NCBI GenBank assembly: GCA_009823395.1
Contig: CM020513.1
Coordinates: 22,282,501-22,346,500, forward strand
Direction of reading: 5' to 3'
Length of the DNA stretch: 64,000 bases
From: Thamnaconus septentrionalis
Lineage: Eukaryota; Chordata; Actinopteri; Tetraodontiformes; Monacanthidae
The notes beneath the pieces were generated by a model. It did no database searches, was not told the DNA's origin, and saw only the letters and a list, made by a program, of their open reading frames with translations. Numbering within the stretch: position 1 is the stretch's first letter; each line of letters starts with the position of its first letter. The translations under genes were made by a program, and so were the position numbers. Positions 10,901 through 20,205 of this stretch are shown in pieces.

Positions 10901-13900
10901 AATAGGGTGCAGTGCACCCTACACTAGCAAGAAGGACACAGGTCTGATCTGGGTCCTGGGGCTTTTCTGTGTGGAGTTTGCATGTTGTGTGTGTCTGTCT
11001 GCGTCTGTGTGGGCTCTCCTCGGGTTCTCCGGCTTCCTCTGACGGTCAAAAACTGAACTGAACTGGGATGTGGGCCTGTGATAAATGGGCAAATTGTCCA
11101 GTGCGCAGCCGGACTACCCCAGGCAGACAGCTGGGATAATAGGTAATAGGGTGAAGGGTAATACAAAATTGATAAATGGATGAAAAACAGTGATTTTTAT
11201 GTTTTCAGGTAGAGAAGCTCACATTTCAAGACCGCCTCCCTGCCTACATGACCAACATTGTTATGATGCTATTAATGGTGAGAGAGACCTAATCATTCAC
11301 ATACATTTCTTTGTATTATCTTCAGTTACACTTTCTTTCTCTCTGCAATTCAACAGATTGGTGTCACATTTGCCATTGTGTTTGGTGTGATCCTCTACCG
11401 CATCTCCACGAAAGCAGCTCTTCATATGAGCTCAAACCCTGTCACACGGAGTCATGTTCAACTCACAGTTAAAACCACTGCAGCCATTATTAACCTGGTG
11501 GTCATCCTAATATTGGATGAAGTTTATGGTGCTGTGGCACGATGGCTCACCGTTCTTGGTAAGTTTTTCATGGGGGCTTGTGTTAATGTTGCACCCTTGA
11601 AGGGGGGAAATGTCAATAAAGGTGCTCAGACACGATGCTTCTTCTTTAGCAGCTTCATTGAGAATGTTTTTTTTTTTTTTAAAGTATGTATAAGTATACC
11701 AAATAATACTTTAAACAAATATGACAAAATACAAACATAAGCATTTTCCAAATAAAACCAAAAACAGGAAACAGGAGAGTGTTCTTAGTTTTCTCTCAAA
11801 AAGGTTCTCAGGCTATAAACCATTAAACCGTATCAACACACACGCCAAACGCGGCACCGCTCCATGCCGCCTGTGGGCGCTAGTTAGCTCACTTTGACTG
11901 CTTGAGCCATGAAACAAGACGTAAAATACTCCACTTAACATACACAACCACAGTAAACATGTCCATATTACACACGCTAACACACTCAAGCGACCAGGAG
12001 GGCTCATTTTCCGTTACTTACCTAGAAGGGCGAAATGCTTCTTCTTTAGCAGCTTCATTGACAATGAAGCATCGTGAGCACGAGCTCCCCCTTCCGGTCT
12101 TCGCAGGCATAACAAATCAATTGCCAACACACTTAAACAGGCTCAACAGGTAGATCCAGATCCCCGATCCTTGACAAACTTATTAACAGGTATAAGCATA
12201 TACAGCAATAACCGTTTTGATCTTGTTTTTAGCATTTTTGCTCCTCCTGTAGCGGTACTTTATTGTGACACCCTATTAGAAGCATTTCACAAATTAAAAG
12301 TGGTTTGATAAGGTCATCAATCATGCGCCATTATGTATAGCTACACTTTATCTCTCAGTGGGAACAGAATACAGCACTAAACAATACATTCCTTTGTCCA
12401 TATATAAGGTATAACATGCTAGGACAAATTATCTTCGTCAAGCATTCAGACTTTAATTCTAATACCTGGATTTTATTTGTACGTACACAAAGCGTTTTAG
12501 TGTTTCGGCTTATGAAGTTTTTTCTGAATTAAAGCTTCATGAGCTTTACTCATGTCAATGAGTAATGCAACGACAAAAAGAAGCAAATTAGAGTTTCTGT
12601 CTATTTCAGAAGTGCCTAAAACAGACAAAAGTTTTGAGGAGCGGCTCATCTTCAAGACATTTATCCTCAAGTTTGTCAATGCTTTCAGTCCAATCATCTA
12701 CATTGCTTTCTTCCGGGGCCGGTAAGTAACCTTGATATCTACTGTGAACTTTTACCATGACATCATAGTCAGCCACTCTTTTTAATTTAATACTTAATAA
12801 TAATTGCGAACAAGGAATCCCTTCCAAGTGATGTCTGCCTTTAACCCACTGTTTAATTTTTCTCCGTAGACTAGTAGGAAGACCGGGCAGCTACCTGTAT
12901 GTGTTTGAATCATACAGAATGGAAGAGGTGAGGTTCATATCTACGTGGTGAACAAGACTTGTATAACTGACTCTGTAAGGTGCTTGCCCTGTATTACTAT
13001 AACCATGAAATTAATTAGAAAATATGCACATTTCAGCATACAAATATTATTGTTGTTCTGGCCACACAGTGATATAGACATGCAGATCAGCCAATTGCAA
13101 TATAAGTAGTGGGTCAGCTGAAGCTGGGACACAAAAAGTTCTGATTTGCTTTTTCGGAACCTCTTTAATTTCCTTTCGCTGTGGTGGGCTATTTTTTTTC
13201 ATTCATTCATTCATCTTCTATACCCGCTTGGTCCTGCACTCAGGGTCACGGGGGTCTGCTGGAGCCTATCTTAGCTGTCTGCTATTTTTTTTTTGTTTTT
13301 TTTCTTTTACAGTGTGCTCATGGAGGCTGTCTGATGGAGCTTTGTATCCAGTTGAGTATCACTATGTTGGGAAAGCAGCTTATTCAGAACAACCTTTTTG
13401 AGATCGGAATACCGTAAGTATGATGTACACAAGTATGTCACAAACACACAATCATCTGTTTTTTGGGGTTTTGTTCAATTTAAGAACAAACTTTTATGTC
13501 TTCATTCCTTTAATTGTATAATGCCCAATACTGTCAATAATTTACTACGAGCAATACCAACATAGCAAAAATTATTTCAAACCTGTGTGTGTCTGTGTGT
13601 GCGTGTGCGTGCGTGGGTGCATGCGTTTCTCAGAAAGCTGAAGAAGCTAATTCGCTACATTCAGTCAAAGCAAGGGGCTTTTCAAGAGGAGGAGAGGCAG
13701 AAAAAGCTTCAGAGATATGAAACTGACCACTTCCTGGAACCTTTTGCTGGTCTGACACCAGAATACATGGAGATGAGTAAGCATCACACACTTAACTAAC
13801 ACACAAAACTGTAAACAAAATAAAATAATCATTGTGTTTTTGTATAATCCTTTCAATGAAAATGTACAACACTAGTACATAAGTACAATAAAGCCTGGTG

Positions 13901-16251
13901 CAAAGCATACATTTGCTCCAATTAATAAAGCAGTTTATCCTGGTGAATGGTGAAAAGAGAACCTGGCAAGTAGTCCATTGGAAATACACTTTCCCTGATC
14001 CTTGTGCATGTAAACAAATGTTACGAAGAATACTTAAGTGCTGTCTAAGTCTAAGTAGTATATAGTGTGGTAAATGTAGATAATAAGCTGATATCTTTTC
14101 TTCCTGTTCCTTTGTGCCGTTCTATTTCCAGTCATCCAGTTTGGCTTTGTGACTTTGTTTGTGGCATCCTTCCCCCTGGCTCCTCTCTTTGCTCTGCTAA
14201 ACAACATTATAGAAATACGACTTGATGCCAAAAAGTTTGTGGCTGAGTTGCGCAGACCAGTGGCAGCCAGAGCCAAAGACATTGGTGAGTTTTTAATAGC
14301 TTTTTCTAAAAAGCGCTTGGCGTAACAAATGCACTACCCCTTTTGATGTATTGTATAATAAATAGGAAACCAATTACTAATATGTTTACAGGTATATGGT
14401 ACAACATACTACGAGGTGTAGCAAAAGTGGCTGTCATCATTAATGTAAGTCAATTAAAGGTGATACATGTAGGCTGACAGGTGGATTGTATTGTTTATAA
14501 GAAATCCATGAGACATTTAAATCTGATTCAGTTATTCATTAGTTACAGTGTTGTTGTAGTTTGATACTTATTTTTTCAACTTGGGCAAATTATAATTATT
14601 ACTGAGACTTGTCATGTCGCACTGTCCTGCCTATGTATAGAAAATGGAAACCTTTTTCACGCCCATCTCATTCACTTTTCTGTCTCTAACCTCTACATTT
14701 CCACCCTACTACATACCTCACCTGGCGACCTACAGGCATTTGTCATCTCCTTCACTTCAGACTTCATCCCTCGGATGGTCTACCAATACATGTATAGCCC
14801 AAATGGCTCCATGCACGGATTTGTCAACCATACGCTGTCCCATTTTAATGTAAGCCATTTCCAGAGGGGTAAGGAACCCGTGGATCCAATGCACCTTGGT
14901 TACCCTGTTGAAATCTGTAGGTGAGGAAGAAATACTTTTTGATTTACTGTCAAATTTAAAATAAAAAACACTTCTAGAAATTCTTGGGACAAACTTTACC
15001 CAATTAAGAGAACCATTCACCGCCGTCTAATATTGAAATGTTTTTCATCAGTAGAGATTCTCCTCCATCTTTTTGAAGTCTGTCAATGCTCCAAGTTAAA
15101 GGTCATTTAAAGCTGGCAATTAAACCACAAAAGTAATAATATGATTGTCACCAAGAGTAGGCATAATGCAACCCGTAAAACAATAGGTAAACCAACATAA
15201 AATAAAGCTGTTTTCATACCTTAATTTCTTATTTTACCATAAACATGTTGTTCAATACACACAGATTCTAATTCTTAATTTGTATCCTAAACTTACAATC
15301 ATTGTATTTTTCAGACTGCTGCTCAGTTGTTGTTGTTTTTTTTGTTTTTTTTAATGTTCTTCATATGATGCAATTAATCTAGGATATGTTAAGGGATCTC
15401 CAGTTATGTCATAATAAATGAGAACTAAAGTCAAGTATTCACCTGTCTCTGAAGATATAAGGACTACAGAGAATCTCCTTGGTCCGCCACACCATATGAA
15501 ATCTCCAAAGAGTTCTGGACTGTGCTTGCCGTTCGCCTTGCCTTTGTTATTGTTTTCCAGGTATGACGTCAGTCGCAGAATATTTGTAATTTGACCATGT
15601 TTTTTGTCGTGGAAATTTGTTGTGCACTCAGGCAATTTTCTTGAAAAAAACCCCAAAATGTTGTTCTCTTTTACAAACAAGAAACCACCATATTAATTAC
15701 AAAAAAGCACAACAGTGTTGTGCTGTGGTTGAAATATGAGGCTCCACTATTATCTAAAATAAATAAGACCAATCAAATTGAATAATTGTAACATGATATT
15801 TTATTTTATTTTTTACTTAAAGTGGGTACAGCCAGTAAATATTGTCCTATGAAGACTTTGGTACCATTTAGAAATTCCTGCAATTAATTGTGGACTGCAT
15901 TTTAACTTTCTCTATTGATTGAATTACTGATTAATCTATTGACAGATTAGACATTGTTACTCATTGGATATGTTTGTTTTCTGTCTACCTCTGCAGAACG
16001 TTGTCATGCTGATGAGTGACATAGTAGACTGGCTAATCCCAGACATCCCTAAAGACATTAGTTTGCAGATCCACAAAGAGAAGATTCTGTTGGTAGACCT
16101 GTTCATGAAGGAGGAGCAAGGCAAGGAGAGCAAGATATCTTCCAAAGTAAAGGAGAACTGCAGCAGGAGCAACAACAACAACAACAACAGCACCACAGCT
16201 CAGGCTCGAACTGGACCGCACACCAACAACCTCTGCAGTGAGAAACTGTGA
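1793..16251 (+). CDS. ano1: Anoctamin-1 (TMEM16A) calcium-activated chloride channel, 5' end missing
   Basis: This is a plasma-membrane chloride channel opened by cytosolic calcium; the first exon(s) lie upstream of the window. Exons read: 1793-2175, 3425-3523, 3999-4150, 6044-6098, 6384-6432, 7008-7063, 7158-7199, 7336-7400, 7628-7762, 7926-8086, 8379-8461, 9705-9716, 10536-10610, 11209-11277, 11357-11558, 12610-12721, 12870-12927, 13313-13413, 13634-13776, 14132-14284, 14392-14444, 14736-14920, 15455-15560, 15997-16251. About 930 residues are visible against roughly 990 in mammals. The N-terminal dimerisation domain, ten-helix core and the calcium ligands known from mouse are present (QNNLFE, TPEYME and EIRLD motifs). 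[18 protein letters not shown] favours ANO1 over ANO2. The C-terminus carries an Asn run from an AAC repeat near 16174. Two lesions, a frame slip in the first exon and a lost donor at 7199/7200, are listed separately. Whether this is the a or b fish paralogue cannot be decided here. Confidence 0.93.
2121..2161 (+). other. ano1: One-base frame slip in first visible ano1 exon
   Basis: The conserved frame reads [10 protein letters not shown] and then meets a TAG at 2159-2161. The next frame continues as GLELEKDEE up to the donor at 2176, which matches the mammalian ANO1 stretch GLELERDED. The exon is 383 nt long, whereas both neighbouring junctions demand a multiple of three, so one base appears to be missing between about 2121 and 2150. 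It may be an assembly error, an individual variant or a real disabling mutation. All later exons keep frame. Confidence 0.8.
4228..4597 (+). mobile_element. tRNA-derived SINE copy
   Basis: Same family as the copy at 957-1351 but on the plus strand: the head GCGCAGTGGTTAGTGCTG starts near 4229, the body follows, and the tail is a (GGAT)n run at about 4565-4596. It lies in an ano1 intron. The B box is degraded (GGGCTCCATCC), so it is probably not transcribed on its own. Confidence 0.85.
4709..4745. repeat. Perfect 16-bp hairpin in ano1 intron
   Basis: Arms 4709-4724 (AGAATAATGGTCATTT) and 4730-4745 are exact reverse complements separated by 5 nt. Confidence 0.9.
5000..5935 (-). mobile_element. 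Non-LTR retrotransposon remnant, endonuclease domain
   Basis: Minus-strand fragments in several frames resemble the AP-endonuclease domain of fish LINEs: a start-like region with [11 protein letters not shown], then [19 protein letters not shown], then [10 protein letters not shown] and [10 protein letters not shown]. Frame changes and stops show it is dead. It lies in the ano1 intron between exons 4150 and 6044, in antisense. Confidence 0.75.
7158..7200 (+). other. ano1: ano1 42-nt exon lacking a GT donor
   Basis: The exon encodes [14 protein letters not shown], matching the ANO1 segment just before the first membrane helix, with a good acceptor (ACTAG) at its start. After the final AAG at 7197-7199 the genome reads ATTTGA, which is neither GT, GC nor a minor-class AT donor. 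The next exon starts at 7336 after a normal TTTAG. A lost GT dinucleotide or a G-to-A change would explain it. The exon is 42 nt and starts and ends in phase 0, so skipping it removes 14 residues without shifting frame. Confidence 0.75.
7871..7919 (+). repeat. (TC)n microsatellite serving as ano1 polypyrimidine tract
   Basis: About 48 bp of uninterrupted TC, then CCCCCCCAG, leads straight into the ano1 exon at 7926. Confidence 0.9.
8690..8940. repeat. Common fish dispersed repeat (TTTATTTGTATAGC type)
   Basis: The segment begins CAACTTTATTTGTATAGCAC and continues with GGGCATCTTACA, a repeat start seen very widely in teleost genomes. Partial relatives lie at about 4920-4990 and 10140-10200 (AAAGCGCTAAATCAC) and 48860-48960. 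The class of the family is not decided here. Confidence 0.5.
9705..9716 (+). CDS. ano1: ano1 12-nt microexon (segment c, EALK)
   Basis: A 12-nt exon encoding EALK lies between TTTTTCACAG and a GTTTGG donor. It sits exactly where mammalian ANO1 has its alternative four-residue segment c (EAVK), between the exon ending FEDEE at 8461 and the exon starting DHPMAEYE at 10536. Both neighbours are in phase 0, so inclusion is optional for the frame. In mammals this segment alters calcium and voltage sensitivity in the first intracellular loop. It is too short to be found by open-reading-frame length. Confidence 0.8.
10920..11185 (+). mobile_element. SINE fragment, degenerate
   Basis: The segment shares the body of the SINE family (GTGTGGAGTTTGCATG, CTCGGGTTCTCCGGCTTCCTC) and ends near a GATAAATGGATG tail. 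The tRNA head is reduced to a few bases. It lies in an ano1 intron. Confidence 0.6.
11635..12061 (+). repeat. 27-bp direct repeats 400 bp apart in ano1 intron
   Basis: Positions 11635-11661 and 12035-12061 are identical over 27 bp (core CTTCTTTAGCAGCTTCATTG). The 373 bp between are richer in GC and CpG around 11840-12030 than the flanks. Confidence 0.85.
13197..13282 (-). mobile_element. SINE 3' end fragment next to an ano1 acceptor
   Basis: Only the tail (ATTC repeats) and the first 60 bp or so of the body are present, ending about 30 bp before the acceptor of the ano1 exon at 13313. A T-rich tract, presumably the original polypyrimidine tract, separates the two. Confidence 0.7.
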
Positions 16252-16770
16252 ATTGCTGTGTAGTTCAGTTTGCAAATCAGATTTCACTGGCAGCAAACTA
16301 GCTCAAACCAACTAAAATGTTTCATATGTTTGAATTCAAATTCTAAACATTCCAAAAACTGGGAGAGCAACTGGCCGATAAGGAAAACAAAAAGAAAAGG
16401 AAACGAGAGAATGTGGGGCCATGTACATGTTTATTTTCTATTTACTTTGTCTGTACCTAGTTTATTGCCCAGTGGTAGACAGATGGGATATTGGAAACTG
16501 TCATATTCTATGACCCCGAATGAAAATTTTTACTCACATTGTAAAATTGGCTGCTTATTAAAAACAATTAAACTTGCATTTAATTTATACTGCAGAAATA
16601 CTGTTTGTGTTAAATACTACTTTGAAGTTTATATCATTTAGTAACTGCTAGAACCCAGAACATATGAATTTAGAATATGTACAAGAATCATGCATGCATT
16701 CTCAGATTTAATCATCTCCACAAATCTCTCTATATAGAAAAAGATGTTCTGTTAAAGCTTCTCGTCTAAA

Positions 16771-16776
16771 AATAAA
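16771..16776 (+). terminator. ano1: Candidate ano1 polyadenylation signal
   Basis: An AATAAA hexamer lies about 520 nt after the ano1 stop codon, and I saw no earlier hexamer in that stretch. The sequence between is AT-rich and non-coding, consistent with a 3' untranslated region. Transcript data are absent, so the true cleavage site is inferred. Confidence 0.5.
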
Positions 16777-17473
16777 AATGTTATAGAAATGATTTTCTTT
16801 TTTGTTTCTCTTTGTAATGATTATTAGGTATTATGCAAAACAATCCTGAGATCAGTGAAGTTTTGTGGTATTGGACAGAAATACTTTAGTGACTCCTATA
16901 TTATTATTGAAAGGCTCCTCATTCATTCAAGTGTGACATCCTGTCGAGAACTGATGTTATTTGCTGTCAACTAGGCCCCATTTCACAAAGGAGATTGATT
17001 AATCATGATTGAAAAAGTATAGAGGATGTCCACAGACAGACAGGGCATGTGATGTGACTCTAGGCCCCAGAAATAACACAAATAGAGCTTCAAATAGATT
17101 TTTTCCCCCATTATTATTATTATTTTTTATTTAATATTAATGAAAAAACAAATTGCCCCTCTAGCTTTATCAGCCACATGTTTATATCCCAGTCATTGCA
17201 ATAATACATTATAACACAATATGACAGGCAGCCATCAGAAGGACAGTAAGATAGCGCTACGCCTGCAGAGTTAAATGAAATTGACAAATTATATATCTGC
17301 GATGTTTTAAATTCAGGATGGATAAAATGATCCAACATATTTAGACAGTGAAGATATGGTTGCATAACTAAAAGAACAACAAATAAACTACTGACTAATT
17401 AACATTTGTCAAACAAATTAAAACCACTACACTACACTAACATTTTTTTTTTAAGGAAGTTAGAGGTGATCCT

Positions 17474-17479
17474 TTTATT
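17474..17479 (-). terminator. ska1: Candidate ska1 polyadenylation signal
   Basis: On the minus strand an AATAAA lies only about 16 nt after the ska1 stop codon, implying a very short 3' untranslated region if used. The ano1 and ska1 transcripts converge here with about 1.2 kb between stop codons. Confidence 0.5.
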
Positions 17480-17494
17480 TATGTTGTGTCTATC

Positions 17495-20205
17495 TTACAA
17501 CAGCAGGTAACGGGTGATCCCCCCACCACGGACCTCCCGGAAACGTTGGCAGTGCCGCAACATGTTCAGAATCCCTTGGAATCGTTTGTCCACTTTCATC
17601 TGAGCCATTTCTCGAACGTCATCCTCCACTATGAAGTAGTGACCTAAAAACAAACACTTGAGTTTAACACCAGAGAGATTGACTGCACGTGTCCCGCTCT
17701 GCATTTCAACCAAGACTTTCATTATGGATTGTCATTAGCTGTGACACTGATTCAATCATTTGGTGCTTCCTTCTTTTTTTTTTAAATAATGCCTCTGGGT
17801 TTTAAACTTTATTTTCTGTAGAAAAGCAGGAAGTTCCTATCTGATGTCTCGTGTTCCAGGCTACATACAAAACAAACATACAATTTTGATAACATAAACA
17901 TAAGTACAAATACTCAGCTTTAGTTATACATTTCATTTTTTTTCTTTTTTTTAAATAGTCTAAATGAGCCAGGTTTTCAGTACCTTTTGTATCCTTGGTC
18001 TCTTGCTCCTTAAACCGTTGGTGCAGCTTCCGTGAATGATTGTTGAGTGACTTGACAGGCTGATGTAGAATTTTGTACTTGGCTTTAATAGCTGTATTAA
18101 TACTTTGCACCACAATGTTGAGTTGATCTTGCGTCAAACGTCCTCTCATGTACCTATGAGGATAAAAAAAAAAAGCTTTATGAACAAAGTAAAACAAAAC
18201 AAAAACATTGTAATGACACAAGCACAAGTTATAATTCTTATGTGAATACAGATTTTCCCAAAAAGAATTTGGAAGTATCAGACAAAGGTTTATAAATGCT
18301 TCCACTTGACAACTCTGAGGATGCTGTCGCTCACCTGACCCACCCACAGAGTCCCATTAGTGCCCCCAAACTAGATAAATCATTAAAAAAACACACAGAA
18401 AATGTCCTATACAAATTCTCTTCTCCCTCCAGGAGGTGGCGATGATCATTGAGAAGGTATTTTAAGGTCCAGTGTGTAATTTATTTTAAGGAAGCCCATT
18501 TGACAGCACGTTTTGTATTTAGGCCACTGTCAGGCCAACTTCCTTAACAAATGGCGGACCAAGATAGCAGCTAACTAGGAGCAAGACCCTTTTTACTCTA
18601 TGTAGATTTTTATCAATAATAAAGCCATAAATCAAACCAAATTTTACAGACTGGACCTTTAATCAAAAAGGGTATTCCTAACATTGCTTGGACATGCTCC
18701 AGCCTTCATGCAACTCCGAGTGCAGGAGGAGAACAGGCAAAGTAGATGATACTCACTGAGGGATGCTCTCAAACTCTGAGGCAGTTATTAAATCCATCTC
18801 TTTGACAAAGGTTTTGCAGGTCTTTTTGGTGTTCTCTGGTTCAGCTGGCTGAATGCCAGCTGCGCCCTTCTGGGAATCAGCAGGTTCGTCCTTACTGATA
18901 GTTTACACAACAAGAAACAGAGGCATGTATTGGTTGTTCACAAATCAGAGAGGCGAACGGCCAGTGGTTTAACAACAGGTAAGTGCAAATATAATGTACA
19001 TTTCACACTAATGCAAAAAGAAAAGGGTTAAAAATGTCAAGCTGATCTGCAGCGATAAAGGTCGATCAAGCCTTGATTGTCGCTGCTACCAAGTTGTTCT
19101 AACTTTTCTTAAATACGTGCAAGTATTTGCCCCTCTGGCAGCCTAACAGTGGTGTTAGAACACATTATGGGACCATAACCTTGAGGGCATTATTTTAACA
19201 GCACTGTGCTGTTTAGCCTGTCGCTATTAAATTGAAAAAATATGCAGTTAGCCTCACCTTGGTACTACTTTCTTAGTGGGAAGGTGTGCAGGTATGTTGT
19301 CCTTCATATGCTGCAGATCCTCTAGATTCTGCCGGAATGCATCATCTAGCAGCTGAAACAGAAAAAAAAAAGATAAAATACAGTCACAGGTTTATCTGAA
19401 GTCAGCAGCAAATCTAGGGGCGCACTGTAAATGGATTTGTAAAGCAAATAAAGTATCACTAATATTTACTTTCAGAATAAATGCAGGAATTACATTGCTT
19501 TGAAGTCACAAACTACTGGTGCACAAATAGGTCAGAAGTTCTTCAGAAACAAACTATCATCCATCCTATGATTAACTTTTAAAAATACCTAAACAATTCT
19601 TTTCTTTTCCGATTATCAGTTATTATCCCTTTCTTTGATGAATATGTCAATTTATACACGCTAATTTATATATCTCCATGAAAAAAACCTACATACATAT
19701 ATGCACACACAGATATTTCTATTTACCTTAAGATGTCTTAGCTGCTCTTTCTGTTGGCAAACAAAATGTTCTGTGTCCTCCATGAGTCTGTCAAGTGAAT
19801 CCAGTTCTTCACGCAGTTTCTTCATTTTATTTGGACTCAATTCTTGAGTGCAGAGAAAAAAAATGGAAACAAATTTCTATTTAACCAATCACCGTTTATC
19901 GTGTTAAGGATCATCAAGATTTTGATAAAAGGGGATTCCAATTCTTAATCTCACCCTCAACAGCAGCCTTATCAGAGCTTACTTGACAAAACGTATTCTT
20001 TTAATTTGCAACAGTGCTATGGCTATTTAACTTAAAACAATGCCATTAAAACCTGACCCTAGGTTTATGATGAAACAATTGAGAATGAGTCTTAATTGTT
20101 TGTGTGTGGACTCTGTGCCTCACCTGCAACTGACAGGTCCAGCATGCGTTTTACAGAAGATATGTGGTCACAGATGTGATTACTGAAGTCCGTGAGCTCA
20201 GTCAT
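17495..20205 (-). CDS. ska1: Spindle and kinetochore-associated protein 1
   Basis: SKA1 is a subunit of the SKA complex, which couples kinetochores to microtubule ends in mitosis. Six exons read on the minus strand: 20205-20124, 19842-19727, 19352-19258, 18894-18757, 18153-17984 and 17643-17495. They total 750 nt (249 residues; human 255) and all phases agree. The N-terminal half is helical and coiled-coil-like (residues about 1-95), followed by a variable linker. The C-terminal microtubule-binding winged-helix domain contains YMRGRLT, KYKILHQP, ETKDTKG and the ending LRHCQRF...EVRGGGITRYL, nearly identical to mammalian SKA1. The ATG at 20203-20205 opens directly into the conserved helical domain. 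An inverted-repeat element sits in the intron at 18154-18756. Product assignment is very secure. Confidence 0.95.
18462..18662. mobile_element. Miniature inverted-repeat element in ska1 intron
   Basis: About 200 bp with matching ends: TTAAGGTCCAGTGTGTAA on the left and, reverse-complemented, TTAAAGGTCCAGTCTGTAA on the right. It encodes nothing. TTAA at both ends would suit a piggyBac-type target site, which is an inference. The core contains CTTCCTTAACAAATGGCGG. Two relatives lie at about 605-884 and 35105-35260. Confidence 0.75.

Larger units (their letters stand above)
16252..17494. other. ano1/ska1 tail-to-tail spacer
   Basis: This stretch holds the 3' untranslated region of ano1 (to about 16800) and AT-rich sequence leading into the ska1 3' end. 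I see no other coding exon, RNA gene or recognisable mobile element. Confidence 0.7.

Noticed and set aside
17802..18347. 181-codon minus-strand open frame
   Set aside because: Only the part 17984-18153 is a real ska1 exon; the rest is intron read-through.
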